In this document: positions 1 through 8,293 of the stretch, one piece after another
Layout of the letters: each line of letters begins with the position of its first letter
How positions within the stretch are numbered: the stretch's first letter is position 1
Assembly (NCBI RefSeq): GCF_024159025.1
Contig: NZ_JAMYXC010000298.1
Span: 1 to 37,124 of the forward strand
Origin: Limimaricola litoreus
GTDB lineage: Bacteria > Pseudomonadota > Alphaproteobacteria > Rhodobacterales > Rhodobacteraceae
Direction of reading: 5' to 3'
Length of the DNA stretch: 37,124 bases
Notes under the pieces: generated by a model
The model's database searches: none
Seen by the model: only the letters and a program-made list of their open reading frames with translations
Told to the model about the DNA's origin: nothing
Position numbers and translations under genes: made by a program

Positions 1-1
1 G

Positions 2-115
2 GTCGAGCTGAGCGAGGACGACCCCGCGCCGCGCTCGGGCGAGCGGGTCGGGCTCGATGTCGCGGCAGAGCGCGTGATGCTGTTCGACGCGCGCAGCGAG
101 CGGCGGCTGCGCTGA
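2..115 (+). CDS. ABC transporter ATP-binding protein, C-terminal end (partial)
   Basis: Only the last 37 codons are in the window; the gene enters from the left edge and stops at TGA 113-115. The visible tail contains VGLDVAAERVMLFDA, which resembles the end of the TOBE-type C-terminal domain of MalK/PotA-like import ATPases, where a beta strand is followed by a short segment ending in a phenylalanine-aspartate pair. The ATPase core is outside the window, so the substrate cannot be read. It runs in the same direction as the AraC-type regulator that follows about 235 bases later. With only a tail visible the family call is moderate and no function beyond import ATPase is claimed. Confidence 0.55.
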   Translation, partial: VELSEDDPAPRSGERVGLDVAAERVMLFDARSERRLR

Positions 116-349
116 CGCGCACCGGGTTCACCGTGACCGAGGCGACGCGCAGCCGCCCCTTCGTGCCGGTGACCGTATGCCCCGCCAGCATCACCCGCGT
201 CGCCTGCACCCGCCACATCCGCTCGCGCGGGGCATGTTCGGGAATCTCGGAAAGGGAAGGAAGGAGGCGAGGGTTCAATTCTCACCTCCCGCCATGTTTC
301 CGCGGGTCCGCACTGGATGATTGCGCCTTATAGGTGGTATGATCGCGAC

Positions 350-1372
350 ATGCCCCTGCCGCTCGCCGCCCCCGATGCCCCGTCCCCAGCCCCGTCTCGT
401 CCGCGCCTGCGCGTGGGCTTTCTGCTGGCGCGGCGCTTCACCCTCTCGGCCTTCGCCAATTTCGTCGACGTGCTGCGCCTCGCCGCCGACGAGGGCGACC
501 GCTCGCGCCCGATCCTGTGCAGCTGGCGCGTCATCGCCGAGGACGCGGCCCCGGTCCGGTCCAGCTGCGGCGTCACCGTGGGGCCCGAGGAAAAGCTCGG
601 CGATCCGTCCCGCTTCGACTACATCGTGGTGATCGGCGGGCTGATCGACGAGGGCGGGCTGCCGCCTGGCGAAATCGCCTTTCTGCGCCGCGCCGCGGCG
701 CGCAAGGTGCCGCTGGTGGGCGTCTGCACCGGCGCCTTCATCCTGCACCGCGCCGGGCTGATGCAGGGGTACCGCTGCTGCGTCAGCTGGTTTCACCACG
801 ATGATTTCCTCGAACAGTTCGACGGGCTCGTCCCCGTCTCCGACCGGCTCTTCGTCGAGGATCGCGACCGTCTGACCTGCTCGGGCGGGGCCAGCTCGGC
901 CCATCTCGCGGCCCATCTCGTGGATCGGCACATCGGCCGGGCGGCGGCGCGCAAGAGCCTGCACATCATGATCATCGACGAGGCCATGGCCGCCGACGAT
1001 CCGCAACCGGGCCTGCCCCTGGATCTCAAGACCCGCGACCCTCTGGTGCGGCGCGCGCTGCATGTGCTGCAACAGAACCTCGACGCCGCACCGGGGGTGG
1101 GCGAGATCGCGGCCCGCCTTGGCGTCAGCCGCCGCAAGCTCGAGCGGCACATGCGCGAGGCGCTCGGGCTAAGCCCGGCGGCGGCGTTCCTGAAGGTCCG
1201 GCTCGCCCATGCGCGCTTCCTGCTCGCCCGCCCCGAGCACAGCGTCACCCGCATCGCCGCCGAGGCCGGCCTTTGCGACGCCTCGCACCTGATCCGCGTC
1301 TTTCGCCGGCACGAGGGCATGACGCCCGAGGCCTGGCGCCAGGCCGATGCCGCGCAGCGCGCGCCGGTCTGA
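350..1372 (+). CDS. GlxA-family AraC-type transcriptional regulator (DJ-1/PfpI-like sensor plus HTH)
   Basis: A 340-residue regulator of the GlxA/CdhR/GbdR type. The N-terminal two thirds is a class I glutamine amidotransferase-like (DJ-1/PfpI) domain with the nucleophile-elbow-like motif VGVCTGAFILHRAG. The C-terminal 100 residues form a double helix-turn-helix AraC domain (VGEIAARLGVSRRKLERHMREALG, with the second helix pair near ITRIAAEAGLCDASHLIRVFRRHEGMTP read in two parts). Members of this family activate catabolism of quaternary amines and related nitrogen compounds such as glycine betaine and carnitine. It converges on the symporter gene and lies next to creatinase, so a role in creatine or sarcosine use is a reasonable inference. 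The start at 350 is chosen because AGGTGG lies at 332-337; an in-frame ATG at 317 would add 11 residues. Confidence 0.85.
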   Translation: MPLPLAAPDAPSPAPSRPRLRVGFLLARRFTLSAFANFVDVLRLAADEGDRSRPILCSWRVIAEDAAPVRSSCGVTVGPEEKLGDPSRFDYIVVIGGLIDEGGLPPGEIAFLRRAAARKVPLVGVCTGAFILHRAGLMQGYRCCVSWFHHDDFLEQFDGLVPVSDRLFVEDRDRLTCSGGASSAHLAAHLVDRHIGRAAARKSLHIMIIDEAMAADDPQPGLPLDLKTRDPLVRRALHVLQQNLDAAPGVGEIAARLGVSRRKLERHMREALGLSPAAAFLKVRLAHARFLLARPEHSVTRIAAEAGLCDASHLIRVFRRHEGMTPEAWRQADAAQRAPV

Positions 1373-1387
1373 GGGGCAGACGAGAAA

Positions 1388-1406
1388 GGGCGGCCAATGG
1401 CCGCCC
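1388..1406. terminator. Bidirectional hairpin between convergent genes
   Basis: A perfect 8-bp GC stem (GGGCGGCC and GGCCGCCC) closes a 3-base loop between the convergent ends of the AraC-type regulator and the symporter. On the minus strand it is followed by TTTCTC, and on the plus strand by a pyrimidine run, so it probably terminates both genes. Confidence 0.65.
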
Positions 1407-1430
1407 CTTCCCCCCGAAATGCGATGTCTG

Positions 1431-2885
1431 TCAGGCGCGTTGCAACCCGCCGCTGCGCGAGGTCGCGAGGCTGACCGCGACGTAGAGCAGGCTCGAGACC
1501 GCGCAGCCGACCAGCGGCCCCACGACCCAGCCGGCCTCGCTCCACATGAGCATGCCGCCCGAGGTCGCAAAGCCGCTGCCCATCGCCGCCAGCGCCCCCC
1601 AGCCATTGCCGCGCCAGAAGCTCGACACGAAGATCGGCCCGACCAGCGTCGCCAGCAAGGTGCCGGTGCCCAGGATGCCCAGCCAGGACAGGAAGAAGGG
1701 CGGCGCGTAGAACATCATCAAGAGACCGGCGAGACCGAACACCACCACCGCCGCGCGGTTCAGAAACAGGACCGTGGCCGGGTTCTCGTGGCCGGGCAGC
1801 AGCGCCCGGCGCAGGTCATGCGAGGCCGCCGAGGCGACCGTGTGCAGCAGCGAGTTCGCGGTCGATTGCATCGCGAAGAGGATGCACAGCGTGATGAAGC
1901 CGCCGAGCGCGGGATGCAGGAAGCTCTGCAGATAGACCGGCATCGCCTGATCCGCCTGCTCCAGCCCCGGCATCCTGACCCGCATGTAGAGCCCGACGAT
2001 CGGGATCAGCGACAGGATGCAGCCGAAAGGCGCCACATACATCGCCACGACATGCGGCTTCACATCCGCCCGGAAGGCGAGGAAGCGCACCGCCATGTAG
2101 GGCAGCACCGCCGAGAACATGAAGGCGTAGGGCAGCACCAGATAGACCGCGCTCTTCGCCTGACCATAGGGCGTTGAAGTCTCGGGGTCGACCAGTTGGG
2201 GATCGACCTCGCGCAGCGCGGCGATCAGCTCGACGGGGCCGAGATCGCCGAAGATCTGGGTGCAGATGATCACCGCCGCGAGCACCATGCCCATCAGCAT
2301 CAGCGTGTCGGTCCAGGCCACCGCCGTCAGCCCGCCCAGCACGGTATAGAGGATGATGATCGAGATCATCAACACCGCGCCCCAGCTTTCGGGCAGGTCG
2401 AGCCAGCCGGCGGCGAGGATGCCGACGGCCTTGATCTGGCTGGTCAGGAAGACGAGCAGCAGCACGATGGTGATCACCGCGGCCACCCCCTGCACGAGCC
2501 GGCCCAGCCCGCCATCGGCATGCAGCCTCGCGGCGTATTCGGGGATCGTGCAGCTGTCCATCTCGGCCGCGCGCCGCGACAGGAAGCGCGAGAAGAACAG
2601 CACCGCGATCACCATCGCCGGGGCGAACATGAAGTTGCCCAGAAGCTCGATCGCGCCGAACTCATAAGCCACGCCGGGCGAGCCCATGAAGCCCCAGCCC
2701 GAAAAGCCGGTCGCCACGATGGTCGAGGCGCCGACGAAGGGGCCGAGCGAGCGTCCCGCGACGAGAAACCCGCTCTCGTCGTCATTGCCCATATGCACGA
2801 CACGGCCGGCCCGCCATCCAAGCCAGATCAGGGCGGCCATGGACGCGGCCATGATTGCCCAGTTGACCCATATGCTATCGTCCAC
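1431..2885 (-). CDS. Sodium:solute symporter (SSS family), probably for creatine or a related compound
   Basis: A 484-residue polytopic membrane protein with the layout of the sodium:solute symporter family: an N-terminal helix, the conserved GRSLGPFVGASTIVATGFSG segment in the first core helix (sodium site region), and about 13 hydrophobic segments. The conserved TDTLMLMGMV and SVLPYMAVRFLA-like segments are also present. It follows the creatinase gene and a 35-residue membrane miniprotein on the same strand, which makes creatine, creatinine or sarcosine the likely cargo; this is inference from context. The ATG at 2885 starts the first hydrophobic segment directly. Proline/pantothenate-type transport is an alternative because the family is broad. 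Confidence 0.88.
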   Translation of the reverse strand: MDDSIWVNWAIMAASMAALIWLGWRAGRVVHMGNDDESGFLVAGRSLGPFVGASTIVATGFSGWGFMGSPGVAYEFGAIELLGNFMFAPAMVIAVLFFSRFLSRRAAEMDSCTIPEYAARLHADGGLGRLVQGVAAVITIVLLLVFLTSQIKAVGILAAGWLDLPESWGAVLMISIIILYTVLGGLTAVAWTDTLMLMGMVLAAVIICTQIFGDLGPVELIAALREVDPQLVDPETSTPYGQAKSAVYLVLPYAFMFSAVLPYMAVRFLAFRADVKPHVVAMYVAPFGCILSLIPIVGLYMRVRMPGLEQADQAMPVYLQSFLHPALGGFITLCILFAMQSTANSLLHTVASAASHDLRRALLPGHENPATVLFLNRAAVVVFGLAGLLMMFYAPPFFLSWLGILGTGTLLATLVGPIFVSSFWRGNGWGALAAMGSGFATSGGMLMWSEAGWVVGPLVGCAVSSLLYVAVSLATSRSGGLQRA

Positions 2886-2946
2886 CTTCGGTCCTCCTCG
2901 AATTTGGTGGGGTGGCCCGCCCCTCCTCCAAGTGCGGGCCTGATGA

Positions 2947-3054
2947 TCAATTCGCCCGCCGCGCCTCCTGCACGGCGAAGACGAACACCGTCAAAGCGAT
3001 CGTCGCGAGATTGGATATGACGAACGCGTCCAGAACCCATGAGCCGCTCAGCAT
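2947..3054 (-). CDS. Membrane miniprotein (35 aa), candidate small subunit of the adjacent symporter
   Basis: A very short gene between creatinase and the symporter. The protein begins MLSGSWVLDAFVISNLATIA and ends VQEARRAN, so it is a single hydrophobic helix (about residues 6-27) with a short charged C-terminus, a typical single-pass topology. AGGAG is centred about 8 bases upstream of the ATG at 3054. Small single-helix accessory subunits next to SSS and NSS symporters are known, for example MetS of the NSS transporter MetP and the protein family called symporter small accessory protein. Whether this one belongs to such a family was not tested. The intact reading frame, the ribosome binding site and the tight location before the symporter support a real gene. 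Confidence 0.7.
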   Translation of the reverse strand: MLSGSWVLDAFVISNLATIALTVFVFAVQEARRAN

Positions 3055-3077
3055 GGGACATCTCCTGTCAGGGAATG

Positions 3078-3108
3078 AAAAAAACCCCCGCGGTCTGCAC
3101 CGCGGGGG
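3078..3108 (-). terminator. Strong intrinsic terminator after creatinase
   Basis: A perfect 9-bp stem (CCCCCGCGG at 3085-3093 and CCGCGGGGG at 3100-3108) with a 6-base loop is followed on the minus strand by seven T residues (3084-3078). It begins 10 bases past the creatinase stop. The next gene, the membrane miniprotein, starts only 24 bases beyond the T-run, which leaves little room for a separate promoter. Confidence 0.88.
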
Positions 3109-3118
3109 CCGGGGCGGA

Positions 3119-4345
3119 TCAGGCGGCCTTCGCCTTGCCCTTCACAATCAGGTGCTCCGGGCCGTAGGGGAAGCCGGTGATGTTGCGGTTGCCCCCCTCC
3201 TCGATCACGAGGATGTCGTGCTCGCGGTAGCCGCCGGCACCGGGCGTCCCCTCGGGGATGGTGATCATCGGCTCCATCGAGACGACCATGCCGGGCTCCA
3301 GCACGGTCTCGCAATCCTCGCGCAGCTCCAACCCCGCCTCGCGGCCGTAATAGTGGCTCAGCACGCCGAAGGAATGGCCATAGCCAAAGCTGCGATACTG
3401 CAGCAGGTTCTCCTCGGCGTAGATCTCGTTGAGCTCCTTGGCGATCTCCGAGCACTTCTTGCCGGGCACCAGCAGCTCCTTGCCGCGGTCATGGACCTTG
3501 CAGTTGAGCTCCCACAGGCGGATGTGCTCGTCGCTGGCCTCCTCGGCAAAGAGCGTGCGCTCCAGTGCCACGTAGTAGCCCGCGACCATCGGGAAGCAGT
3601 TCAGCGACAGGATGTCGCCGCGTTCGATCTTGCGGCTGGTGACCGGGTTGTGCGCGCCGTCGGTGTTGATGCCCGACTGGAACCAGGTCCAGGTGTCGAG
3701 CAGCTCGGCCTCGGGCCAGCTCTTGGCGATCTCGCGGATCATCGTGGCCGTCGAATGCAGCGCCACCTCGCGCTCGGTCACGCCGACGGCCGTCGCCTCG
3801 ACGCAGGCCGCCCCGCCGATATCGGCAATCCGGGCCATCTCGGTGATATGCGCGATTTCCTCGGCCGACTTGATCATGCGCAGCTGCATGGCGGGCGCCG
3901 CGATGTCGCTGAATTCGACGCCGGGAAATTCGGACTTCAGCTGCTCGAGCAGCTCGATATTGACGTGATCGAACTCGATCCCGATCCGCTTGGCCTTGCC
4001 CGCGACCTGCCGCACGGCATGAAAGAAATTGTCCTTCTGCCAGTCGGTATAGGTGATGTTGTGGCCGAAGGTGCGACGCCATGGCTGGCCGCCATCGATG
4101 CCCGCGCTGATCGTGGTTGCGCTGTCCTGATCGATCACGAGGCCGTAGCGGCGGCCGAACTGGCAGTAGATGAAATCGGCATAGTAGTTGATGTTGTGAT
4201 AGGAGGTGAACAGCGCCGCATCCAAGCCTGCTTCGGCCATATGCGCGCGGATCGCATCCTGACGGCGCTGCATTTCGGAGGCGGAAAAGGTCGGCTTCGC
4301 CTTCTCGCCGTTGCCCACGTAGTTCTGAAGACGTTCGCGCTGCAT
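3119..4345 (-). CDS. Creatinase (creatine amidinohydrolase)
   Basis: A 408-residue enzyme that hydrolyses creatine to sarcosine and urea (EC 3.5.3.3) in the cytoplasm. It has the pita-bread fold family layout: an N-terminal domain (to about residue 160) followed by the catalytic domain. Residues matching the known active site of the Pseudomonas enzyme are present: His232 in NTDGAHNPVTSRK, Glu262 in ALERTLF and Glu358 in VVSMEPM. The substrate-region segments FTSYHNINYY and GIDGGQPWRR are also conserved. Length and motifs match creatinase rather than proline dipeptidase, which has metal ligands that are missing here. An AAAGG ribosome binding site precedes the ATG at 4345. It is divergent from a LysR-type gene and is followed by a strong terminator and then the symporter pair. 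Confidence 0.95.
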   Translation of the reverse strand: MQRERLQNYVGNGEKAKPTFSASEMQRRQDAIRAHMAEAGLDAALFTSYHNINYYADFIYCQFGRRYGLVIDQDSATTISAGIDGGQPWRRTFGHNITYTDWQKDNFFHAVRQVAGKAKRIGIEFDHVNIELLEQLKSEFPGVEFSDIAAPAMQLRMIKSAEEIAHITEMARIADIGGAACVEATAVGVTEREVALHSTATMIREIAKSWPEAELLDTWTWFQSGINTDGAHNPVTSRKIERGDILSLNCFPMVAGYYVALERTLFAEEASDEHIRLWELNCKVHDRGKELLVPGKKCSEIAKELNEIYAEENLLQYRSFGYGHSFGVLSHYYGREAGLELREDCETVLEPGMVVSMEPMITIPEGTPGAGGYREHDILVIEEGGNRNITGFPYGPEHLIVKGKAKAA

Positions 4346-4460
4346 GTTCGCTGCCTTTCGCCGGGTTGAATGAAACTGAGCAGACGCTCCGCCGGATCGA
4401 CCGACTTGTCAAAAGATCATAATTCACGCTTACCTGAGAAAAATTCATACGGAGATCTGT
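4346..4460. promoter_or_regulatory. Divergent promoter region between creatinase and the LysR regulator
   Basis: This 115-base region is clearly richer in A and T than the flanking genes (around 4405-4450) and must hold the outward promoters for creatinase (minus) and the LysR-type regulator (plus). ATTCA occurs twice near 4421 and 4445. LysR-type proteins usually bind T-N11-A sites in such divergent regions, but I could not define one site with confidence. Confidence 0.5.
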
Positions 4461-5351
4461 GTGTCCCTTCCTCCGCTCACCGCTCTGCGGGCCTTCGAGG
4501 CCGTGGCACGATTGGGCAGCTTCAGAGCAGCCGCGGAAGCGCTGTTCGTCACCCAGTCCGCTGTCAGCCACCAGGTGCGGCATCTCGAGTCCTGGCTCGA
4601 CCAGCCTCTTTTCGACCGGTCCGGCGCCAGGCCCCGTCTGCTGGCACGGGGAGAAACGCTTGCGCGCGACCTGACATTGGCGTTCGGCGGTATCGAGGCT
4701 GCCTGCGCCCGCGCACGAGTTTCGCGAAAGCCCCAGTCACTCGTGATCGCGGCAATCCCGTCGGTGGCGCTGTGCTGGCTGATCCCGCGTCTGTCGTCGT
4801 TCCGCAACGCGCATCCAGACATTTCGGTGCGCATCATCTATGCGATCCATGGTCAGGACATCGATTTTCGTGAGGTCGATCTCGCTTTCACCTATGCCGC
4901 CAGCCCCCCGGCGCTGCCGGGCGTCCGGACCGAACTCTTCCTACCCGGCGTCAGCGTCCCTGTCTGCAGCCCCGCCGTTGCCGCGGGGCTGGCCACGGGA
5001 TCCGTTACGCCCGAGGCCATGCTGCAAGCCGGCTTTCTGCACGACAGCGATACGTCCGGCTGGGACGACTGGCTGAGCCGTGCGGGAGGCGGCGCTGTCC
5101 CCCTCGATGGGCCGGTGTTCGAAGACTTCAACCTGCTGCGGGCTGCGGCCTTGGCCGGGCAGGGAATTGCCCTGTGTCCCATCGCAATGATCCGCGACGA
5201 TCTGCAAAGCGGGCAACTCGTGCAACTCTCCGATCGGACCGCGCTCGATGGCTATGGCTACTACCTCAATGTCGCACGGGCCAGGGACCCGGTCATGGAG
5301 AGGCCAAGGGCGATCTTCCGCGATTGGGCCTTCGACGCCCGCGAAGCCTGA
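4461..5351 (+). CDS. LysR-family transcriptional regulator (GcvA-like)
   Basis: A 296-residue LysR-type regulator. Its N-terminal winged helix-turn-helix (residues 1-60) carries LRAFEAVARLGSFRAAAEAL and VTQSAVSHQVRHLE, the pattern of the GcvA subgroup. The remainder is a periplasmic-binding-protein-like sensor domain (about 90-290). The start is a GTG at 4461 with GGAG six bases upstream; no ATG fits better. It is transcribed away from creatinase across a 115-base gap, the usual arrangement when a LysR protein controls its neighbour and itself. The effector is unknown; creatine or sarcosine is inferred from position only. Confidence 0.88.
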   Translation: MSLPPLTALRAFEAVARLGSFRAAAEALFVTQSAVSHQVRHLESWLDQPLFDRSGARPRLLARGETLARDLTLAFGGIEAACARARVSRKPQSLVIAAIPSVALCWLIPRLSSFRNAHPDISVRIIYAIHGQDIDFREVDLAFTYAASPPALPGVRTELFLPGVSVPVCSPAVAAGLATGSVTPEAMLQAGFLHDSDTSGWDDWLSRAGGGAVPLDGPVFEDFNLLRAAALAGQGIALCPIAMIRDDLQSGQLVQLSDRTALDGYGYYLNVARARDPVMERPRAIFRDWAFDAREA

Positions 5352-5536
5352 GCAACACTGTGTCTCTTTGGAGTGTCCGGTCGAAACGGGGGCCGGTTCA
5401 CTTGCATTGCAGAGGCCGTCCACCGCATCGGGTCAATGGTGTGATCTCCCTGGCGGTTGTCGCCGCCGGTTGGGTGGTTGTAGGTCACCCGGAGATTACG
5501 TCGCCCTCACATTTCCACCTATTTCGCGACACGACC

Positions 5537-7564
5537 TTATGCGTGATGCCAAGCAGGCGAATGACAGGGATGATCCAACAGGCTTGCCAACTCGTCGTCC
5601 AGCAGCATCGCTGTGATCGACATGCCGGCCATATCCAGCGATGTGTAGTAGTGACCGATCAAGGTTCGATGCGCCATTACACCACGGGCGCGCAGCCGCT
5701 GTCTGAGGCGTCGGTTGATGATGTAAAGTTCCATCATCGGCGTGCTGCCGAGCGAATTGACCAAAAGCGCGACCTGATCGCCCTCGGCCGGCGCCATTTC
5801 CGACAGGATCCGGTCCACAATCAGATCGGTTGCTTCATCGGCACCGACCAGCCTGTCACTGGCGATACCGCGTTCACCATGAACCCCGACACCGATCTCC
5901 ATCTCTTCTGGGCCAATTCGGAAACTGGGGCGGCGCGCTTCAAGGGACGTGCCCGGTTCAAGGGCGATGCCCATGGTGAAGCACCTTTGTGTCGCACGAT
6001 TGGCAAGTTCGACGCAGCGCTCCAACGGCAGCATTCGGTCGCATGCGGCACCGGCGATTTTGAAGACGAAGACATTTCCGGCCACGCCGCGCCGCGCTGC
6101 GCGCGTCTCGACCGGAGCAGAGGCGATGTCGTCGGTGGTGATGACTGAACGCACCGGGATACCCCGTGCGGCGGCCATCTCGGCTGCCATCTCGAAATTC
6201 ATCACGTCCCCTGAAAAATTTCCGAAGATATGCAGCACACCTGCTCCGCCATCGGCAGCCAACGTCGCTGCCAGGATCGGATCGGGCGGCGGCGCGGCAA
6301 AGACGTTGCCGATTGCGACGGCATCGGCCAGACCGGCCCCGACATAGCCGAAAAACCCCGGTTCGTGCCCTGATCCGCCGCCGATGACCAAACCCACCTT
6401 TCCGGGACGGGGACCTGTCACGGCTTTCAGCGCGCGCGGCGCGCCTTCGATAGGAGCCAGCAAATCTTCATGCGCCAGGACCGCTCCCGCGATTGTCTCG
6501 CTGACGGCATCCTGGGTGCGATTTAGGAATTTCTTGACCCGCACGCGCTCGGGCAGGGCGGCAGCTGGCTTGCCGGCGCGCTTGGGAGCGTCGATATCGC
6601 GCCCTTCGGAGGCAAGGATCGCGCGGGCCGTATCGGCATCCGTGACCATGACGTTGACCAGCCTGCCACGCAGGGCCGCCAGAATGGCCTGTACCTTGTC
6701 CATCCCGCCGGCGACACCGATGCGGCAGGGAATCCTGCCCAGGCTGTCCAGGTCAATGCCGATGGTGCGTGCTTCGAGCGGTCCGTCGACGACCTCGCCC
6801 GTGGCCGAAATCAATCGTCCTGCGATGCTGCCTACTGCCTCATTCGCGTAATCCTGTGCGCTCACCGCGTCGAAGAAACCGCTGCTGTGAATCGTGCTTT
6901 CGGGACGCAGCGAAGAGATCCCCAGAATGATGCGGTTCGCCTCGGCCAAGACCTCCATCTGTCCGGCAATCACCGGTTCGCGCAGCAAGAGCCTGCGCAT
7001 GTCCGGAGAGGATACGATCGCGGGCGCAGATATCGGAATGCAGCGCGCGCCCAGAGCATCCGCCAACGTGGTCGCGCAGGCCTCGGGGGTCCAGGAGGTC
7101 TTGGCTGTCGTGCCGCCCGTCGCCTGGACGATGCGAAGGTCCTGCAACCCGCGAGTACGGACGCTGTTGGCCATCGACAGCACGGTGCGCCCCCAAGTGA
7201 CCGCGATCGTGTCGCCTGATTGCGCCGTTCTGGTCAGAAGCTGCGCCCCCGCTGCCCCCAACCGATCTACAAGCGGACTGCCCCCTCCTTCCGAGGGGAT
7301 TACAAGACAATCTGACAGGTTGAAATGGTCCTGCAGGCTCTGGGCAATGCTAAGGGCGCGAAAGCGATCGGGATCGATCTCGATCGATACGATGCCCCGC
7401 GCCCGCGCATCCGCCAGATAGGCATTGACCGAGGCACGGGACACTCCCATCCGCGTCGCGATATCCCCCTGGGTCATGCCTTCTTCGTAATAGAGCCAAG
7501 CCGCCCACAGCAGCGGATCCTCGCCGAACCGCAGGGGGCTGCGAACGGTGCCCCCCATCCGCAT
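5537..7564 (-). CDS. SorC-type regulator fused to dihydroxyacetone kinase subunit DhaK
   Basis: A 675-residue two-part protein. Residues 1-60 hold a helix-turn-helix (EGMTQGDIATRMGVSRASVN), and 70-325 a SorC/DeoR sugar-binding effector domain. After a linker rich in Ala, Pro and Lys, residues 340-675 form a complete DhaK domain. The DhaK part keeps GGGSGHEP (395-402), Asp453 in FSGDVMNFEMA and His562 in IGVGVHGERG, the residue that in E. coli DhaK binds the ketone substrate covalently, so the domain is not visibly dead. The start at 7564 is chosen for GGAGG seven bases upstream; an ATG at 7582 overlaps the dhaL stop and would add six residues. It is last in the operon, after dhaL. It may be an operon repressor whose kinase domain senses or phosphorylates the ketose. 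Fusions of this kind are already annotated in Rhizobiales. Confidence 0.9.
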   Translation of the reverse strand: MRMGGTVRSPLRFGEDPLLWAAWLYYEEGMTQGDIATRMGVSRASVNAYLADARARGIVSIEIDPDRFRALSIAQSLQDHFNLSDCLVIPSEGGGSPLVDRLGAAGAQLLTRTAQSGDTIAVTWGRTVLSMANSVRTRGLQDLRIVQATGGTTAKTSWTPEACATTLADALGARCIPISAPAIVSSPDMRRLLLREPVIAGQMEVLAEANRIILGISSLRPESTIHSSGFFDAVSAQDYANEAVGSIAGRLISATGEVVDGPLEARTIGIDLDSLGRIPCRIGVAGGMDKVQAILAALRGRLVNVMVTDADTARAILASEGRDIDAPKRAGKPAAALPERVRVKKFLNRTQDAVSETIAGAVLAHEDLLAPIEGAPRALKAVTGPRPGKVGLVIGGGSGHEPGFFGYVGAGLADAVAIGNVFAAPPPDPILAATLAADGGAGVLHIFGNFSGDVMNFEMAAEMAAARGIPVRSVITTDDIASAPVETRAARRGVAGNVFVFKIAGAACDRMLPLERCVELANRATQRCFTMGIALEPGTSLEARRPSFRIGPEEMEIGVGVHGERGIASDRLVGADEATDLIVDRILSEMAPAEGDQVALLVNSLGSTPMMELYIINRRLRQRLRARGVMAHRTLIGHYYTSLDMAGMSITAMLLDDELASLLDHPCHSPAWHHA

Positions 7565-7578
7565 CGATTGACCTCCGG

Positions 7579-8241
7579 TCATGACGAAGCCGGACCCGAC
7601 CGAACCGTGACCCACTGCGCCATGCTGTCGAGCAGCGCTGCCGCCGACGCCGCCCCGGGGTCCAGATGTCCAAGGCTGCGCGGCCCAAGCCGCGCCGCCC
7701 GCCCCTTGACCGCCATCATCGCACGGGTTGCCTTGGCACCCTCTGCGGCAGCCGTGGCTGCATCCTTTAGGATATGGGCGACATCCCGATCCGTTGCCAA
7801 ACCGGCACGGGCGGCATGTGCCGCAGGGGCCCAGGCGTCGATCATGGTCTTGTCGCCTGGCTTGCTGGCCCCGCGCAGGGCGATGCCCTCGGACATTGCG
7901 ATGATCACCTCGGGCAGGCGCGCCAGCGGTATTTCGGTCGTAGCGCCCAAGGCCTGGGCGGCCCGCATCAGCGCGCTGGCATATAGCGGACCGGTCGTCG
8001 CACCGATCTCGTTCAGCAATGCGCGGGCGGCCAGCATCATGCCATCGGCCAGCATCGGCACCGCGGCCTCGTCTTCCGAAAGCGCCTTTGCGGCGGCGGC
8101 AAAGCCCACCGACATGGCAACCCCGTGATCGGCATCGCCGATCTCGCCGTCCAGTTCGGCCAGATAGTCCTGTTCCTCGTCCATGCGCGCGGCAAGGCTG
8201 CGGAACAGCAAGGTCAGGTCGTGTCGGGTAAACATCTGCAT
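7579..8241 (-). CDS. dhaL: Dihydroxyacetone kinase subunit DhaL (ADP/ATP-binding)
   Basis: About 220 residues forming one DhaL domain, the nucleotide-binding half of dihydroxyacetone-type kinases. The signature IGDADHGVAMSVGF carries the metal-binding aspartates. GPLYASAL, PGDKTMIDAW and LGPRSLGHLDPGA are the other conserved blocks. The start is uncertain: the ATG at 8241 (or 8235) fits family length but lacks a clear ribosome binding site, while an in-frame TTG at 8277 lies after GGGCGGG. Its stop overlaps the ATG at 7582 of the next gene. No DhaM phosphotransferase is present, so an ATP-dependent kinase is more likely than a PTS-driven one. It could pair with the DhaK domain of the downstream regulator fusion to make a second kinase. 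Confidence 0.85.
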   Translation of the reverse strand: MQMFTRHDLTLLFRSLAARMDEEQDYLAELDGEIGDADHGVAMSVGFAAAAKALSEDEAAVPMLADGMMLAARALLNEIGATTGPLYASALMRAAQALGATTEIPLARLPEVIIAMSEGIALRGASKPGDKTMIDAWAPAAHAARAGLATDRDVAHILKDAATAAAEGAKATRAMMAVKGRAARLGPRSLGHLDPGAASAAALLDSMAQWVTVRSGPASS

Positions 8242-8293
8242 ATCGACGATTATCGGCGCGAAGCCGCGGCGATGCAATGCCGCGGCCCGCCCA

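Noticed and set aside
265-294. A tRNA 3'-end-like segment (GGTTCAATTCTC followed by CCTCCCGCCA) that might be an attachment-site relic.
   Set aside because: No 5' half or anticodon arm is present in the preceding 90 bases, the T-stem has a mismatch, and the distance from the T-loop to CCA is off by one base. It is equally explained as a simple GGAGG/CCTCC hairpin.
133-333. Short plus-strand frame (66 codons) between the ABC ATPase end and the AraC-type gene.
   Set aside because: It lacks a ribosome binding site, has no recognisable features and overlaps the regulator's upstream region.
2912-4369. Long plus-strand open frame (485 codons) opposite creatinase.
   Set aside because: It is the antisense shadow of creatinase in GC-rich DNA; the encoded sequence is low in complexity and has no recognisable motifs, while the minus strand has conserved catalytic residues.
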